Shown here: one piece after another, positions 22,297 through 34,059 of the stretch
How positions within the stretch are numbered: position 1 is the first letter of the stretch
Layout: the number at the start of each line of letters is the position of its first letter
Assembly (NCBI GenBank): GCA_948470475.1
Contig: OX419335.1
Span: forward strand, 35,191,797-35,255,796
Direction: 5' to 3'
Source: Galaxea fascicularis
Taxonomy: Eukaryota > Cnidaria > Anthozoa > Scleractinia > Euphylliidae
Length of the DNA: 64,000 bases
Notes under the pieces: generated by a model
What the model was told of the DNA's origin: nothing
The model's database searches: none
Seen by the model: the letters and a program-made list of their open reading frames with translations, nothing else
Position numbers and translations under genes: made by a program

Positions 22297-22448
22297 CTAG
22301 AACGTCACTTGCCTTTCTTGCCTTGGAATCTTTTAACACCAATACCAGCAAAATTATCTGGCTTCGGCTGCCTTATGCAGACCACGTGGGAGAGTTCAAT
22401 CGTAAACAGGCTCAGTATAATGTGTTAGAGAGCATGGTATCAAGCTAG
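22197..22448 (+). pseudogene. Unrecognised ORF shared by both inner arms, left copy
   Basis: Codes for SLAFLALESFNTNTSKIIW, then RLPYADHVGEFNRKQAQYNV. The left copy breaks after LESM through a small deletion and stop; the right copy (27168-27554) stays open longer. Composition looks like real protein, but I cannot name the family. It could be a captured exon or part of the repeat unit. Confidence 0.4.
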
Positions 22449-25000
22449 GAAACCTTCATTATCAAAGACCCCACCCCTATGTATCTCATCTCATAATTAT
22501 GCTATGTTTCAACATTTTCACAGTCAGTGTGCGAGGCATTCAAGTTTTAGTTTTCTTTGAATAACTTACAACAAACCCGATGTAGGTAATTTTACATATT
22601 CAGCAAGTATTCTAAGTAAACCGTAACCGTAAGAAAATCCTCTCCAGTAGCGAAGCGCAAGGACTCAAAGCTGTTTTGCAGCACTTTCCAGCCCATATAC
22701 TCTGATTGATCAATACTACCGTAGTATGCGGTGACCGCACTTTATCACTTGATACTATAATAATTGTACCAAATGAATACCCAAACATTGTTGAACAAGT
22801 TGTGATCATTTTCTTGACATAGCAGGCTACCATAGGAACAGTATAACCTGCATAGTGTTTCTGTTCCCTCTTTTTGTGGTGTATTTGTGTACCGTATCAA
22901 ACTTTGCCTATTGTCATGGTTAGGATTTTTGAAGACAATGACGCTTTTGTTTTCTTTCCTTTGGGACTTAAGAGCGAAATCACGCTCGGCTTGGATCGGA
23001 TCCGAGTCGGTAAATTGTAGGTGATGACAATTTTGTACCCACCGGTAGCTAGAGACGTCCATTGACACTAAGATTGTGTCTTGGCCTTGCAACGAGTGTC
23101 ACGGTTTTGTTGTGTGGCAGCCATGTTTTTAGCTTGATGCGGTCCTTCCTGACATGAAATTAAATCTGTTGTGTTTATGGAGTTTTCTTGCCCATCTGTT
23201 TCTCGTTGCAGGTCTATCTTCTGAAAACAAGTGATAAAAATCCCCAATTTTCACGCTGTTATTTGTGGTGTTACCCACAGAAGCATCTTCGAAATCCATT
23301 GAGGCTAACAGTTCGTTTTCTAGGTCGTACAAGACTTGTGAGTAAAAACAAAAACCAAGGGAATTGAAAAACTGGGGATTGATTTGGGTCGATGGCGTGA
23401 CAACCAAAGCTGCGTACATCTGTACTCTCATAAAGTACGCTGTTTTAACCATTCAGAGCGCGCGTCATATCGAAACTTTATTATAAAGCCAGTGAACCTG
23501 GTCCGGCAGTTATGAATACTGATGAATATCAATTCAATTGTACGTATGAAGAGCTCTAACTAACCGAGTTCGAGGTCCGTATTGTACGTTTACGGACCGA
23601 GTTTTTTCCCGTTCGGCAGTTCAGCAGTCCCATTGCAGACAATGTTTCACAAAATTCAGTGACGGATCTTTTTCAATTAAAAGCCTACCCCATATCAGAG
23701 ACTATAAGATAAGTACACGAGGTAGGAGTCCGGTAGAATGAGAGGTGAATTGCGGTACGGGATACGGGATACGGGAGAAGGGAGGAAGGAAGCGGAAAGA
23801 GGGAAAAGGGCAGAAGGCGGGAGAGAAATAAGGGGAGCGGGAGGTTTTGAGCCCCTGTCCTCAACCTCTATTTGAGAAATGAAAAAAATATATATTACTG
23901 AGTACAAATGTATAACTCGAGGTCCATTTTATCAACGGAAACGTTTCGGCATGGTTCGAATAAAGGGTGGTATGCGTTCCAAAAACAAATTGTAGCGCGG
24001 GTACTCTTCGTTTAAACATCCTTTTTCCCACCTTGCCCGTGTCAAATCTTCTTTTGGTTCGACTAATAGGCTCAACATTTAGGTCAGCGTACACTCAATC
24101 TCGACCCCAGAGCCACTTCTCTTCTGCGCAGACTGAGGGAGAGAAGAGCTTTGGGGAGCCCTGGCACAAATACAGCTCTGATTGGTTTTTACATAAGACA
24201 ATAAAGACGCGAATGATTGGTTCATTCGGGTTGGCGGAGGGTAAGCGAGAATTACGATGACTGCTCAAAATCTGTGGAGCTCAAAGTGTAAAGATCTAAT
24301 CCTAAAGAACAATAGGACAACGTAAATGTCTTAAAGCGACGAAAGGTGATTTCGCGTTGGAGCTGCTCTGATTTCCAAAACAAGAAGACGGTAAATAGAG
24401 GTTTCGTTTTGAGATTTGTTTGACTGATCATCTGAGCTGAAATGTAATTTCTATTGTTTTGGCTTGGAAAGCCGCGCTATCGCGCTGTTTGTGATCGCTT
24501 TGCCGGAACGGGGGCAGAGCAAATGTTTTTCGCTCCTAACAGCAAAGCTATTGTTGATTTTAATAAAACAGTTCGCTGGAAAAAACTGTTTGTCATATAA
24601 TCATTTTGTCTTCAGTGATTCGTAGTTATAGCTGTCTTTGCAAAGCGAAGTTGTGTTGACATTGACGAATTTACATACCTGCAATGTAACCTGTTCGAAA
24701 CACTCCCAATTTTAGCTTTCAAGCCTTTAACTCCCAAGATCTGATTGTTAATTCTCCTTTAATTTCTAGCTGCTATACAGTTCCTTGTACTCCAGGTAAG
24801 AGAATATGGAGATATATCAAGAAAACACCCTCTGGCTGATAAATTTGTCTATTCTCATCACCTGTCTGTTGGACAATGTATTAATCAGTATTATAAGGAG
24901 ATTGAAGTTACATGCTAATCATCAGAAATGAAGCTAGGTGACTTCCACTTTTTAATTTTTAATTTTTATTTTTAAATACTACGATAAGGAAAAAAACATA

Positions 25001-25143
25001 CAGTGAAACCGCGCTCTACGGACACCCGCTTATAACGGACAGTTTTCTTTGTCCCGAAGCGACCAAAAAGCTCATACGGACACCCGAATAATGCGGACAC
25101 TTTATCATGTCCCTTTGGTGTCCGTATTAACGGGGTTTCACTG
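25001..25143. mobile_element. Short TIR element, CAGTGAAACC ends
   Basis: Begins CAGTGAAACCGCGCTCTACG and ends with the inverted counterpart (CGGGGTTTCACTG). Repeated ACGGACAC motifs follow each end. Preceded by TA, as expected for Tc1/mariner-type MITEs, though the right-hand TA is not preserved. Confidence 0.75.
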
Positions 25144-26057
25144 TGAAAACGAAAGTGCTGCAAACCCAATTGAGCCACCTAAAATTTGCGAAATTAGGAT
25201 TTATTTCTTTCAAGATAATGCAGGTGTTCATCGTCTGTCTTTGTTCTGTCGTACTCTCTTTAGGTCTCGGTCGATCTCAGCCTCGCCAAATTTTGCAATT
25301 ATAAAACGACAATAAGAAAATATGGTGTTATGTGTATCATGAAACTGCACGAATCACTTCTAAACTACGATTCGGAATAAGTGGTATATATTTTTAGAAG
25401 CGACATTTATTTGCGGTCTGTCACCTTTGCATAGACAAAAAGTACTTTATGAACATTTCTTCAAAAGATCCAGCCACATGAAAAGCGAGTCCAATTTACT
25501 TTTCATTTTCTGTCAATCCTAAAAGGACTAAACTCAAAAATGAGATCGGTTAAAAAAAACCTACCCTTCGGCAAACTCTTTGATCCAGCCAGGAGGTTAC
25601 TTCAAGTGTAGGGTCGTAACAGTGTGCGACTGAGTTCTGTTCTGCTCGAGGTCCCAGATGACCAATGTTATGAAAGCGGGTCTCTGCTTCTGTATTATAG
25701 ACACTTTCATCGATTGGCCTGTGGCAGACCAACTTTAGAGTCTATCGCCGGCTATAAAACGGCTTGACTAGTGTTCCTTTTGTTCTTTACAGGCAGCTGT
25801 GAAGACACTTAAAGAGCGGCACTCGTAACTTGAAATATTAAACATCATTTGAAGCTTTTAAGACGCACCTGCATTCCTTATATGCCTGTTTATGACTTAT
25901 GGGTAATGACATTGACGAGTGTCTCACAGTTCTAAATGTCAAGCAGTGAGAATTAAAGAACAACTAAACTGTACTTCTCCGAAGTCGTTGAGATAAAAAA
26001 CTAGCATCGGGGGCAGCCAAATCAACCAAAACCAGTAAAAAGGCATTTTTAAGTCGG

Positions 26058-26334
26058 GAGCCCAACGACAACTTTCGGTACAGTCTTTTTTTTTTATAAG
26101 AATATATTTTATAAGAATATCGAGGCTGAAATTTGCTCGGTTGAAACTTTAATTGCCCGAAAATTTTAGGGAAACGATAGAGTCACTCCTGTACTTTCCA
26201 CAAACATTTTAGAGAACTATTTGCTTTCCGAAAATGCTAGCTGACGTTTTTAATACTGTCTGTAAATATTTCGTTTTGGACACAAACCTAACTCCACCGA
26301 ACAGATATCTACCGAAACTTGGCGTTGTGTGACT
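26058..26334. mobile_element. Degraded relative of the CAGGGGCACCCAACG TIR family
   Basis: Left end GGGAGCCCAACGACAACTTT; the reverse complement of the right end carries AACGCCAAGTTTCGG and ATATCTGTTCGG as in the 16442-16838 element. No clear target duplication. Confidence 0.5.
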
Positions 26335-26559
26335 CTGTGGTTAGCAATTTAAAAACATTAGAGTAAAAGCATTTTTCTTGCAGTAGTTTACTGTCACGGG
26401 TTTTGTTTGAGGTCATACCACCCAGAACTTAGACTCCACGAATTTAAAACAATGTTTCTTAGTCAGTGTTAAAAAATCTGAGACATTATACGACTCCAAC
26501 ATGTCGTAGCTCTTACATCCGCATTGCCAATGGGGTGATAACTGAGTTTACAGAAGGAT

Positions 26560-26790
26560 GTACAGGGTATTTTCGTGATTCGAGTGATCGGCCCTTTTTT
26601 CCCCGTGAAATGTGAAATAGCTATTTTTTTCCTCGTGAATAGTGATTTCCATAGTAGCCGTGAAGCAACTTGCTTGATAAATTTGCAAAACTCATTTTCC
26701 GTGAAACGAGAAATAAGTAGTCGTGAACCCAGTGATTTTTATTAAGCCCCTTGTTGGGATCGTTTTATTTTCCGTGAAACGTGATCGAGA
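26560..26790. repeat. Interspersed CCGTGAAACGTGA motif cluster
   Basis: At least five diverged copies of a CGTGAAA/CGTGAAT-containing motif at irregular spacing. Probably an old repeat; no coding. Confidence 0.45.
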
Positions 26791-27167
26791 CCCCCTTTAC
26801 CACCCTCTCTGCAGTAAAATAAATGTAAACGTGTATGCCGGCGCTGCCTTGAAGTGGAAGAGAATGCTAATTTTAAATAAGCAATACATTTGGATAAACT
26901 AGCAATATTCCTATACCGTAAAGGCGAAAGAAGGAGAAAATCCATTTTTAGCGGGCAGAGTATAATTTATAACAAAACTGTAAGCTGCCAAAGCTAGAAT
27001 TTAATCATAATTAAACTGAGGTTTGTACCTCTTAATTAGTAGAGATTCCAAGAAACATACACTGTAACTAGTTATAATTTAGTACATGCGATAATCGCTA
27101 AGTTATTTAGAATACTTTGCTGAACATGTGATGTAAAATTACCTACATCGGGTCTGTTGTAAGTTAT

Positions 27168-27554
27168 TCAAAGAAAACTAAAACTTAAATGCCTCGCACG
27201 CTGACTGTGCAAATGTTGAAACATAGCATAATTATGAGATGAGATACATAGGGGTGGGGTCTTCGTTTGATCGTAATGAAAGTTTTCTTGCTTGATACCA
27301 AATTTTGAGACGAACATGCTCTCTAAAACATTATACTGAGCCTGTTTACGATTGAACTCTCCAACGTGGTCTGCATAAGGCAGCCGAAGCCAGATAATTT
27401 TGCTGGTATTGGTGTTAAAAGATTCCAAGGCAAGAAAGGCAAGTGACATTCTAGCCTGAGTAGCAAGCGTTTCTGTGGGGTTTTGAGCACTCGAAATTTT
27501 GGGTGCGCGGGTAATGGACCCTGTTTTGTTCTCGCCCCATGGCCGCGCATCCAA
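27168..27554 (-). pseudogene. Unrecognised ORF shared by both inner arms, right copy
   Basis: Longer open version of the frame at 22197. It continues past LESM with FVSKFGIKQENFHYDQ and TPPLC. Being open for 128 codons over a duplicated region suggests former coding. Family unknown; no start context or splice evidence. Confidence 0.4.
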
Positions 27555-27570
27555 ACGCTTGCCACGCAGG
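27455..27570. mobile_element. Short TIR element, right-arm copy of 22181-22296
   Basis: Same 18-bp imperfect TIRs and interior in reverse orientation. Confidence 0.7.
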
Positions 27571-27823
27571 GTAAGAAAGTTCTGGGACCGATTGCATAAA
27601 AGGTGGTCGTACGACCGGGACGTTTCCTGTACGCCTGACGTTCTTAGTCCCGACTTACGTCGAATGTATGTCCGTCGTTAGCTAGGCGTTGAGGTCTGTT
27701 GCACCAGCTTGACTTCGGAAAATACTAATAGCACCTGACGGTCACGTGCAAAGTCGGTTGCACATAAGCGTGAACGTCTAGTTTGCATACTGTAAAACTA
27801 ATTATTTGGCCAGTTTCAAATAA

Positions 27824-28557
27824 CATGGCTCGGTTGAAGCTGAAAAAGGAAACCGTGCTTTTCAGACGAAGAAATGCAGTTTCTAGTTGACTTGTTTGGA
27901 AAGCACAAAGATTTATTTTTAAGTAATCTAAATAATTCGACTACAAATTAAAAGAAGAAGAAAGTTTGGGCTGACATTACTACATCAGTCGTAGGAATTG
28001 CGAACGGAATCGAAAGTGCCAGTGCATGCGTTCCTCTCGCGGTCGAGGAGGGAAACGAATGCACAGAATATGACGCCGCGTCATCAAATGAAACTGAAGT
28101 TCCCATCTCACTCGAGAATTATGAACGCCGAGCCTTACCAACCAGTAAACAGTCACCCTGAAGTTAGTGAGCTCGAGGAGTGTTCCTCCGAGATTGAATT
28201 ACGCACAGCTTGTTGAAGGTAAAATCGATGTTCTCGCTTTTCATGCTCACGCTTTATCTCATATGGGTGCCAATACTTGCGCACGGTATTTGACAAAGAC
28301 CTTAGTTCCTTGCAGATTCCTCAAGGACACGCGAAGAGTCATCAAAATCCGGAGCAGTTTGTACAATGGGGGTAGACAAGACACTCAACTTGAGGGATCA
28401 AATGGAAAAACTTCAATTGGAAGTTCTTACTGCCGAACTTTCGAGAATAGAGGCAGAGAAAAGGAAGCTTGAGGCGGAAGAAGAAGTCCTTCTCCTTAAA
28501 AAGAGAAAAGTAGAACTACAATTACACAACATGGGTTCAGAAGTTAACACTGTATAA
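27824..28557 (+). pseudogene. Harbinger Myb/SANT-like protein, right copy
   Basis: An extra A in the early A-run shifts the frame within the first 10 codons. The same premature TAA as the left copy precedes the KKKKVW block. The trihelix core after VWADITTS is removed by the TCAGTC-flanked deletion. The C-terminal coiled coil (28366-28557) is identical in protein sequence to the left copy. Confidence 0.8.
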
Positions 28558-28735
28558 GTAGGAATACCAAAGACTTGTGACACTCTGTCTAGTGAAATGA
28601 AAAAAATATGCAATGTAATGTTTCATTTTGGTATTTCCTTTAGTACTTGCTGGTATTTTCCCGTATAGGTTTTGTGGCAAAATACATTGGATAAACATTA
28701 AAATGGTTATTTTGAACTAATTTTAATCATGCAAA

Positions 28736-29671
28736 TTAATGAGACTCTCTAATGAATGAGAAAAATGACTCGAGATAATTCTTTGTCGCATTAAAGGTCC
28801 CCGTGTGCTGGGCGTGGTGTTTAGATCCCCCATCGTCAAACGGCACCTCACTTAACCCCTCGACATCAACTATGCGTTTGTAGTCCATGCACGCTTGTTC
28901 GAGATGATACAGGCTGCAATAATGTTGCACGCTCTTTGTGGGTTTACTCCTAACTCGCCGTGTAGGCAGTGAAATTTGCGCTTTAGGATCCCATTTCACC
29001 TTTCAATGACAGTTCTAGTTGTTCGATGGGAGCCATTGTATCTCCTCAGCCCCGCATGTCGGAGCCAAGATGGGTGTCATCAACCAATGCCTTCAGTTAA
29101 TGGATATCCGCTATCACCAAGAATGATCCCCTCGTGACGTCCCTCTTCAAACTCTTTACATATTGATTTATCTCTCAAAATACGTGCATCGTGAGTGCTG
29201 CCGGGCCACTTGACAACACAGTTGATAATTCTGCATTCTGCATTACATATCAGTTGAATGTTCAATGAGTGATACCCTTTTCAGTTGACATCAGTACTCG
29301 TATTCTTTCCAAGCTGGGGCTTCAATCCTATCTTGAGTTCTGTCTATACAACCAACTATGCCAGGGAACGCAGCTAATGCATAAAATCTCTCTTTTGTTC
29401 GGTTCAGTTCCTCTGCATCAGCCGGCAACTCAACGTACTTTGGTAGATTTCTAGCCAACTCTGAGGATGCTCGGAAGATAATTCGGCTGACCCTGGACTT
29501 GTGGATACCTTGATGGTCGCTACCAAGCTCTTGAAAGGCCCCAGTTGCATAAAATCGCAAGGATGTAAGGAATTGATTCTCGGCAGAAACGGCCATGTTT
29601 CGCCTTGTCCGATGCTCGATTTGAGGCCGAGTTGTATAAACGTTGCTCTTACGACCAGCTCTTACGTCCAA
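28736..29671 (-). pseudogene. Harbinger (HARBI1-like) DDE transposase, right copy
   Basis: Carries GIVGCIDRTQ, HDARI, GDSGYPL and the KRKFH-type C-terminal block. The 1-nt insertion of the left copy (near 20287) is absent here, but a small insertion after the EYEY residues creates a stop. The EGIG stop and following frame loss are shared with the left copy. Confidence 0.82.
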
Positions 29672-29695
29672 CCTTAGCTTTACGTCTGACTTTTT

Positions 29696-30582
29696 TAGGC
29701 CCCATCAAAATAGCATAACAAAATTACAAAACTGCTGGTTTTGCTGTTGAAACTGCAGAATACCAGAACTCAACACAGAACTGCATGTCTCAATAGCAGA
29801 ATAGCAAGTGTTTATTTAGACGGTAATCACACCCCATACTGCTGCAACTGACGTACAATTTACGCTTGAGTTGACGTCCGACGTATTCACCTATGTATAG
29901 GGCGTACGACGCTTATGCAACCGCGATTTGTTTCTGAAAAGGCGAGTCATTCTCGTAGACACGAAAAGCGCGATGGAACAAAGCTCCAGCCCAAGCAAAC
30001 TTACGAGGCCAAGGTTGATAACTGGTCAAGTGAAAGAGACTTAGAGGCCAGTGTTTGTGTCTTTTCTTTAAATATCTGTATGTAGTTGTTCTATCAAAGA
30101 AATGTCCAAGAAATGAAGACTATCAGCTTCAAACTTGTCAATCATAAAACGAAGGTCATTCTGAAGGTTATTGTTACTGTTAAGTTGACACAAAATAGTG
30201 TCCGAAATGTTCAAGTTTTGCCAAAACCAGCCTGTTGTCAACAGCTTTAAAACCGGTTACATCCCATACATCGAGTGAATTCGAGGTTACATCAGGGTTA
30301 CTGCATTAGGAGTTCCCAAGTGACTGTTGCAGTTTCCGTGTTTTTTTTTCCTGTCCAGAGAAAATCCTCCAAACGGGCAAACACTTATCGTCGCACCAGT
30401 GGAGCTTTAAATCCTCGCCACGAAGGAGGAAAGAGTATCGTCAAACTGGTCAAAACCTATCGCCACAACTATGTAGAGTAGTTTGCGCCCACATCAGCGA
30501 GGAATTGGCCGCTGTCTCCAATGTTCTCGTGGTTCCCTCGCGCGCTGACTCTCTCTTGAAACTACACTCGTTTTTTTGTTTT
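29696..30582. other. Right spacer between inner and outer arms
   Basis: No counterpart in the left spacer, no domain-bearing ORF and no clear element. The ORF at 30275-30481 is unrecognised. Confidence 0.4.
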
Positions 30583-30965
30583 TGTTTTTTTGTATAAGAA
30601 TATATTTTTTAGAATTTCGAGGCTGAATATACTAAGAGTAAACCAGGGCCTGGGATTTGGAAACTAATATAATTTTGTATGGTGCAAATTTCTGAATACA
30701 ATATAGATGCATGTTTTTAACCAAACCGTATAAGAGTCGTCCTTTTTCTAGACGGTAAAACTAACCAATTAGTGACTACAACGAGTGTAGTGACTAGCTC
30801 TGGAAAGTTCTGATCCAGAAGTCCAAAAGTATCGAACCTCCGCTTGATTTGCTCATGCTTCGAGTTCTGTTGAGGACCAAGTTGTATTCCCGTTTTATTT
30901 CAGGTTGTTTCTTTTGTTTGAGAAAACCAATTTGTTACTGCCAAATAATTGATGGTTTTCGTATT

Positions 30966-32298
30966 TTCTCAAACCGCTTCGGTCTTTGCGATCTAGCTCT
31001 GGCCTGGTTTAAATCATACCTGAGTGACAGATCTCATTTTGTGAGCATTCGTGGTGCTCGGTCTGTTACACGTCCGCTGTCGTGCGGAGTACCACAGGGT
31101 TCCGTGCTTGGACCGATTTTATATCTGCTGTATACCTCCCCGTTGGGGGATATTGTTGGGCGATACAACATGGCCTTTCATTTCTATGCCGATGATACTC
31201 AGTTGTATCTGTCTTTCAATTCTCTCAGTGGGTATGATCAAGCTTATTCTGTCGCTCAGGTTGAATCTTGTGTCAGAGATATCGACCGCTGGATGTTTCT
31301 TAATAAACTTAAGTTGAATAGGGACAAGACTGAACAAATACTGCTTGTCATCAGTTTAAAATATCGGCCGCGCCCATCTTTAGATAGTATCCTGGTTGGT
31401 GATCATCGTGTAGAGCGGTCTGACAAAGCTAGGAACATTGGCAGTGGCGGATTTTTGTAATAATGTCAGAGAAATCAAATATTATTTCAATATTTGAGGG
31501 ATAAGAATAAAAAAAGAAAGAAGGGGGCTCAGAAAAAGGAGGTGGGGGGGGGGGGAAATTCACCCATTTCACCTCCCCTGGATCCGCGCCTGATTGGAGT
31601 AGTTTTTTATGAGACCTTGTCACTGGATAAGCACGGCATGTGAGTTCCGTTTGTAAATCTGCTTTATTTCATCTTTGGAAAATTGCGAAGATTAGAATGT
31701 ATCTGACTTAACACAAAGACTCTCGTCCATGCTAATGTTACTTGTCGACTGGACAATTGTAACTCGTTGCTCCTCGGGTCGCCTAAGTATACGATTCAGA
31801 AGCTTCAGCGCGTTCAAAACTGCGCTGCACGCCTTATAACTGGGCATTCTCGGGCGGCTCACATTCGCCCCGTCCTTAAGGAGCTACACCTGTGGAGCAG
31901 CGAATTGCCTTTAAAATATTACTGTTAACTTTTAAAGCTCTCAATAATCTTGCACCTCTGTATCTTAGTCAACTTATAGTCCCATATAGCCCTATAAGAA
32001 ATCTTAGATCAGCTGGCAAACATTTATTAAAAGTTCCGAATGTGCGCCTGAAGTGGAAAGAGCCTTTTCGGTCGCTGCCCCAAAGCTCTGGAATGATATT
32101 CCCTTAGACATTAAATTAAGTCGATTGAAAACTTATCTTTTTAGACTTGCTTTTAATTGATTTTTGTTTTAGTGTTATTGTTCGTTAGATATTTGTATTC
32201 TATTGTAAAGCGATATAGAGCTTTTGTATATACCGCTATAGAAATAAAGTTATAATTATTATAATAAAATTATTATTATTATTATTATCATTATTATT
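30966..32298 (+). mobile_element. 5'-truncated LINE (CR1/L2-like), dead
   Basis: Starts abruptly within the reverse transcriptase (FGLCDLALAWFKSYLSDRSH). It carries GVPQGSVLGPILY and the FYADDTQLY catalytic box, and continues in other frames to the typical C-terminal region (IQKLQRVQNCAARLITGH, then FKILLLTFKALNNLAPLY) with a stop at 32158-32160. It ends in an ATT-type microsatellite (32260-32297), the usual 3' tail of L2/CR1 LINEs. It interrupts the duplicated arm between gttttcgtatt and ccttactgtaag, replacing roughly 45 bp present in the left arm. At least one frameshift and the 31442-31592 insertion break the ORF. Confidence 0.85.
31442..31592. mobile_element. TIR element inserted in the LINE reverse transcriptase, 5-bp target duplication
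   Basis: Begins CAGTGGCGGATTTTTG, ends GGATCCGCGCCTG, flanked by ATTGG (31437-31441 and 31593-31597). Without it the LINE frame reads on across the site, confirming insertion. Same family as 7941-8115, in opposite orientation. Confidence 0.87.
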
Positions 32299-32379
32299 CC
32301 TTACTGTAAGTTTTCCTTTTTTTATACAAACAAATTTTGCATAGTAATTTAAACAGGGCATATAATTAGTTTACTATAT

Positions 32380-33384
32380 CATGCCCTTCTCCATACCCTT
32401 ATTGTAATATATCTAATTCACTGTGATAATGTGGAGGAAATAAATAAATAATAAATAAAAAAAATATTTCCTTTCTAGTCTTTTAAGTTTCTTTGTATAT
32501 GTTTTCCCACGAACGGTAAATGAAACAAAGAAATCTATTATGCTTTGTTTAGTTAGCATTTTTACGAACGTGTTCAGGAAAATCGTTCAGTTCTAGTCAA
32601 CGTGTCATCGTGTGAAGATCAAGAAATAAGGCTAGACGTTAACGCTTGGAAATCCCTTACGCAGACATGGAAGTCAGTCTATAAATTTTTCTTTGTGTAT
32701 GTTACCATTTTATTGCATTTATATCGGTTTAATGTAGTCCAATGTTTGTTTTCCGAAGTTTCCGAAGTTTTTGGACTTAGTCTAATTTTAGTTTTACTCC
32801 GTTATTTACTTCTTAGTTTCCGAAACCGCTTCGCTTTATTACGTTTGGTTTATTGCTCCGCTACACATAGTTTCACTTCCAAGTATTGTTAACGAGCATC
32901 GCTTCGCTTCAATACTGAAACGTAAACGTTAGATTGTAATCAGAAGCGCGTCAAGAAGTTAAGTTCTGTTTTTCTACGTGGGATTAACCAATCGTCCTGA
33001 GTAACGTTCCGCGCTCGCACAATTTAAATCGTTAAACTACAGGATCTTGATCGAGAGTCACTTGTTTCTTCCAGCGTTTCTACTGGGATACGGAGACTGT
33101 GATAAAATTATAAAACGTACAAACGTGCGCGTGAAGTGAATTTTAGACGAACATTTTAGACGAAACCTGATATCTTACGTTCGATTGGCTCCAAAATCAT
33201 TGCAATTAAGGCTCACCTTTTCCGAGATGGTTGACCATTAAATCAATTTCCTTTTTTTTTTTAATTATTGTTCTTAATATTGTTTTTGCTCACCTTACAC
33301 GAGGGAACTCTGTAATCAACAGTCGCACGTGAATTTTAGTGCTGCTTCGTCGCAATCATGACACTTAACGTTTCATTTCTCAGA
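32380..33384. other. Right-arm segment without left counterpart
   Basis: AT-rich; the ORF 32602-32892 is hydrophobic but unrecognised. No TIR or target duplication could be defined, so I cannot say whether it was inserted here or lost from the left arm. Confidence 0.35.
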
Positions 33385-34059
33385 GACTATACCAACCCCT
33401 CAGAGGTGAGGACGACGTGACAGGTGGTAAACTGTCTTTGCTTTGAATTCAAGATGCGTGCCACATTGATCAATATATGGCATCTTATATCAACAATGAG
33501 CTTAGACAAGTAAACCAGCAATTGAGTTGCCTTGATATTATTGGCATACAGCAGCTACATAATAAATTAAAAAACAGATTGTCAAGATCTGACTAACGTA
33601 TTAAAACCGAACGATTAAGTTTACTACACAAAGATCCCAAACGAAACTCTATCCTCACGATCTGAGGATGGTCGCACTGAGAGCACGGTTGGACGAACAA
33701 GTCATGCTCGGCAAAAATACATTCGCCTAGTTTGGTTACAGTTTTATCCGGCTAAGAAATTCTTCGTAGATTTTATTGTGAATACGCCTCTTTCGTATGT
33801 TGCTACATTATTTAGTTACTAACCAGTTTCCTGAATAATTTAGAGACATTCGTTGATTTAAAAACCTTGCACGTCAAAAAAAGACAACTGCTTATCGTCC
33901 TTGATTGTCCACGTACCCGAAAGCTCAGCCTTAAGGTAAAATACGTTCGGTTAACTCCTTTCCTTGCTTTTTGCGCATTGTTCGAACCGTGGGCGTCTTG
34001 ATGCCTGTTGTGTGTTTAACGTTTACGATCATAATTTCAGGTTTTGCGCATCAGTTTCA

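Larger units (their letters stand above)
22616..27106. other. Unduplicated centre of the inverted duplication
   Basis: No sequence here is palindromic about the centre. It holds TIR elements at 25001 and 26058 and a motif-repeat at 26560-26790. ORFs at 22745-23092 and 23129-23452 (-) have no recognisable domain. The GC- and purine-rich block 23700-23860 is low complexity. No gene is supported. Confidence 0.5.
27571..29695. mobile_element. PIF/Harbinger element, right (inner-arm) copy, defective
   Basis: Reverse-oriented counterpart of 19515-22180 with the same two dead genes in convergent order. It retains about 85 bp near 27575-27660 that the left copy lacks. It lacks about 190 bp of the SANT-like gene, deleted between two TCAGTC repeats whose single remaining copy is at 27985-27990. 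Confidence 0.8.

Noticed and set aside
22745..23452. Two minus-strand ORFs of 115 and 107 codons in the duplication centre
   Set aside because: No recognisable motif, not in one frame, no convincing splice sites; left unannotated rather than guessed.
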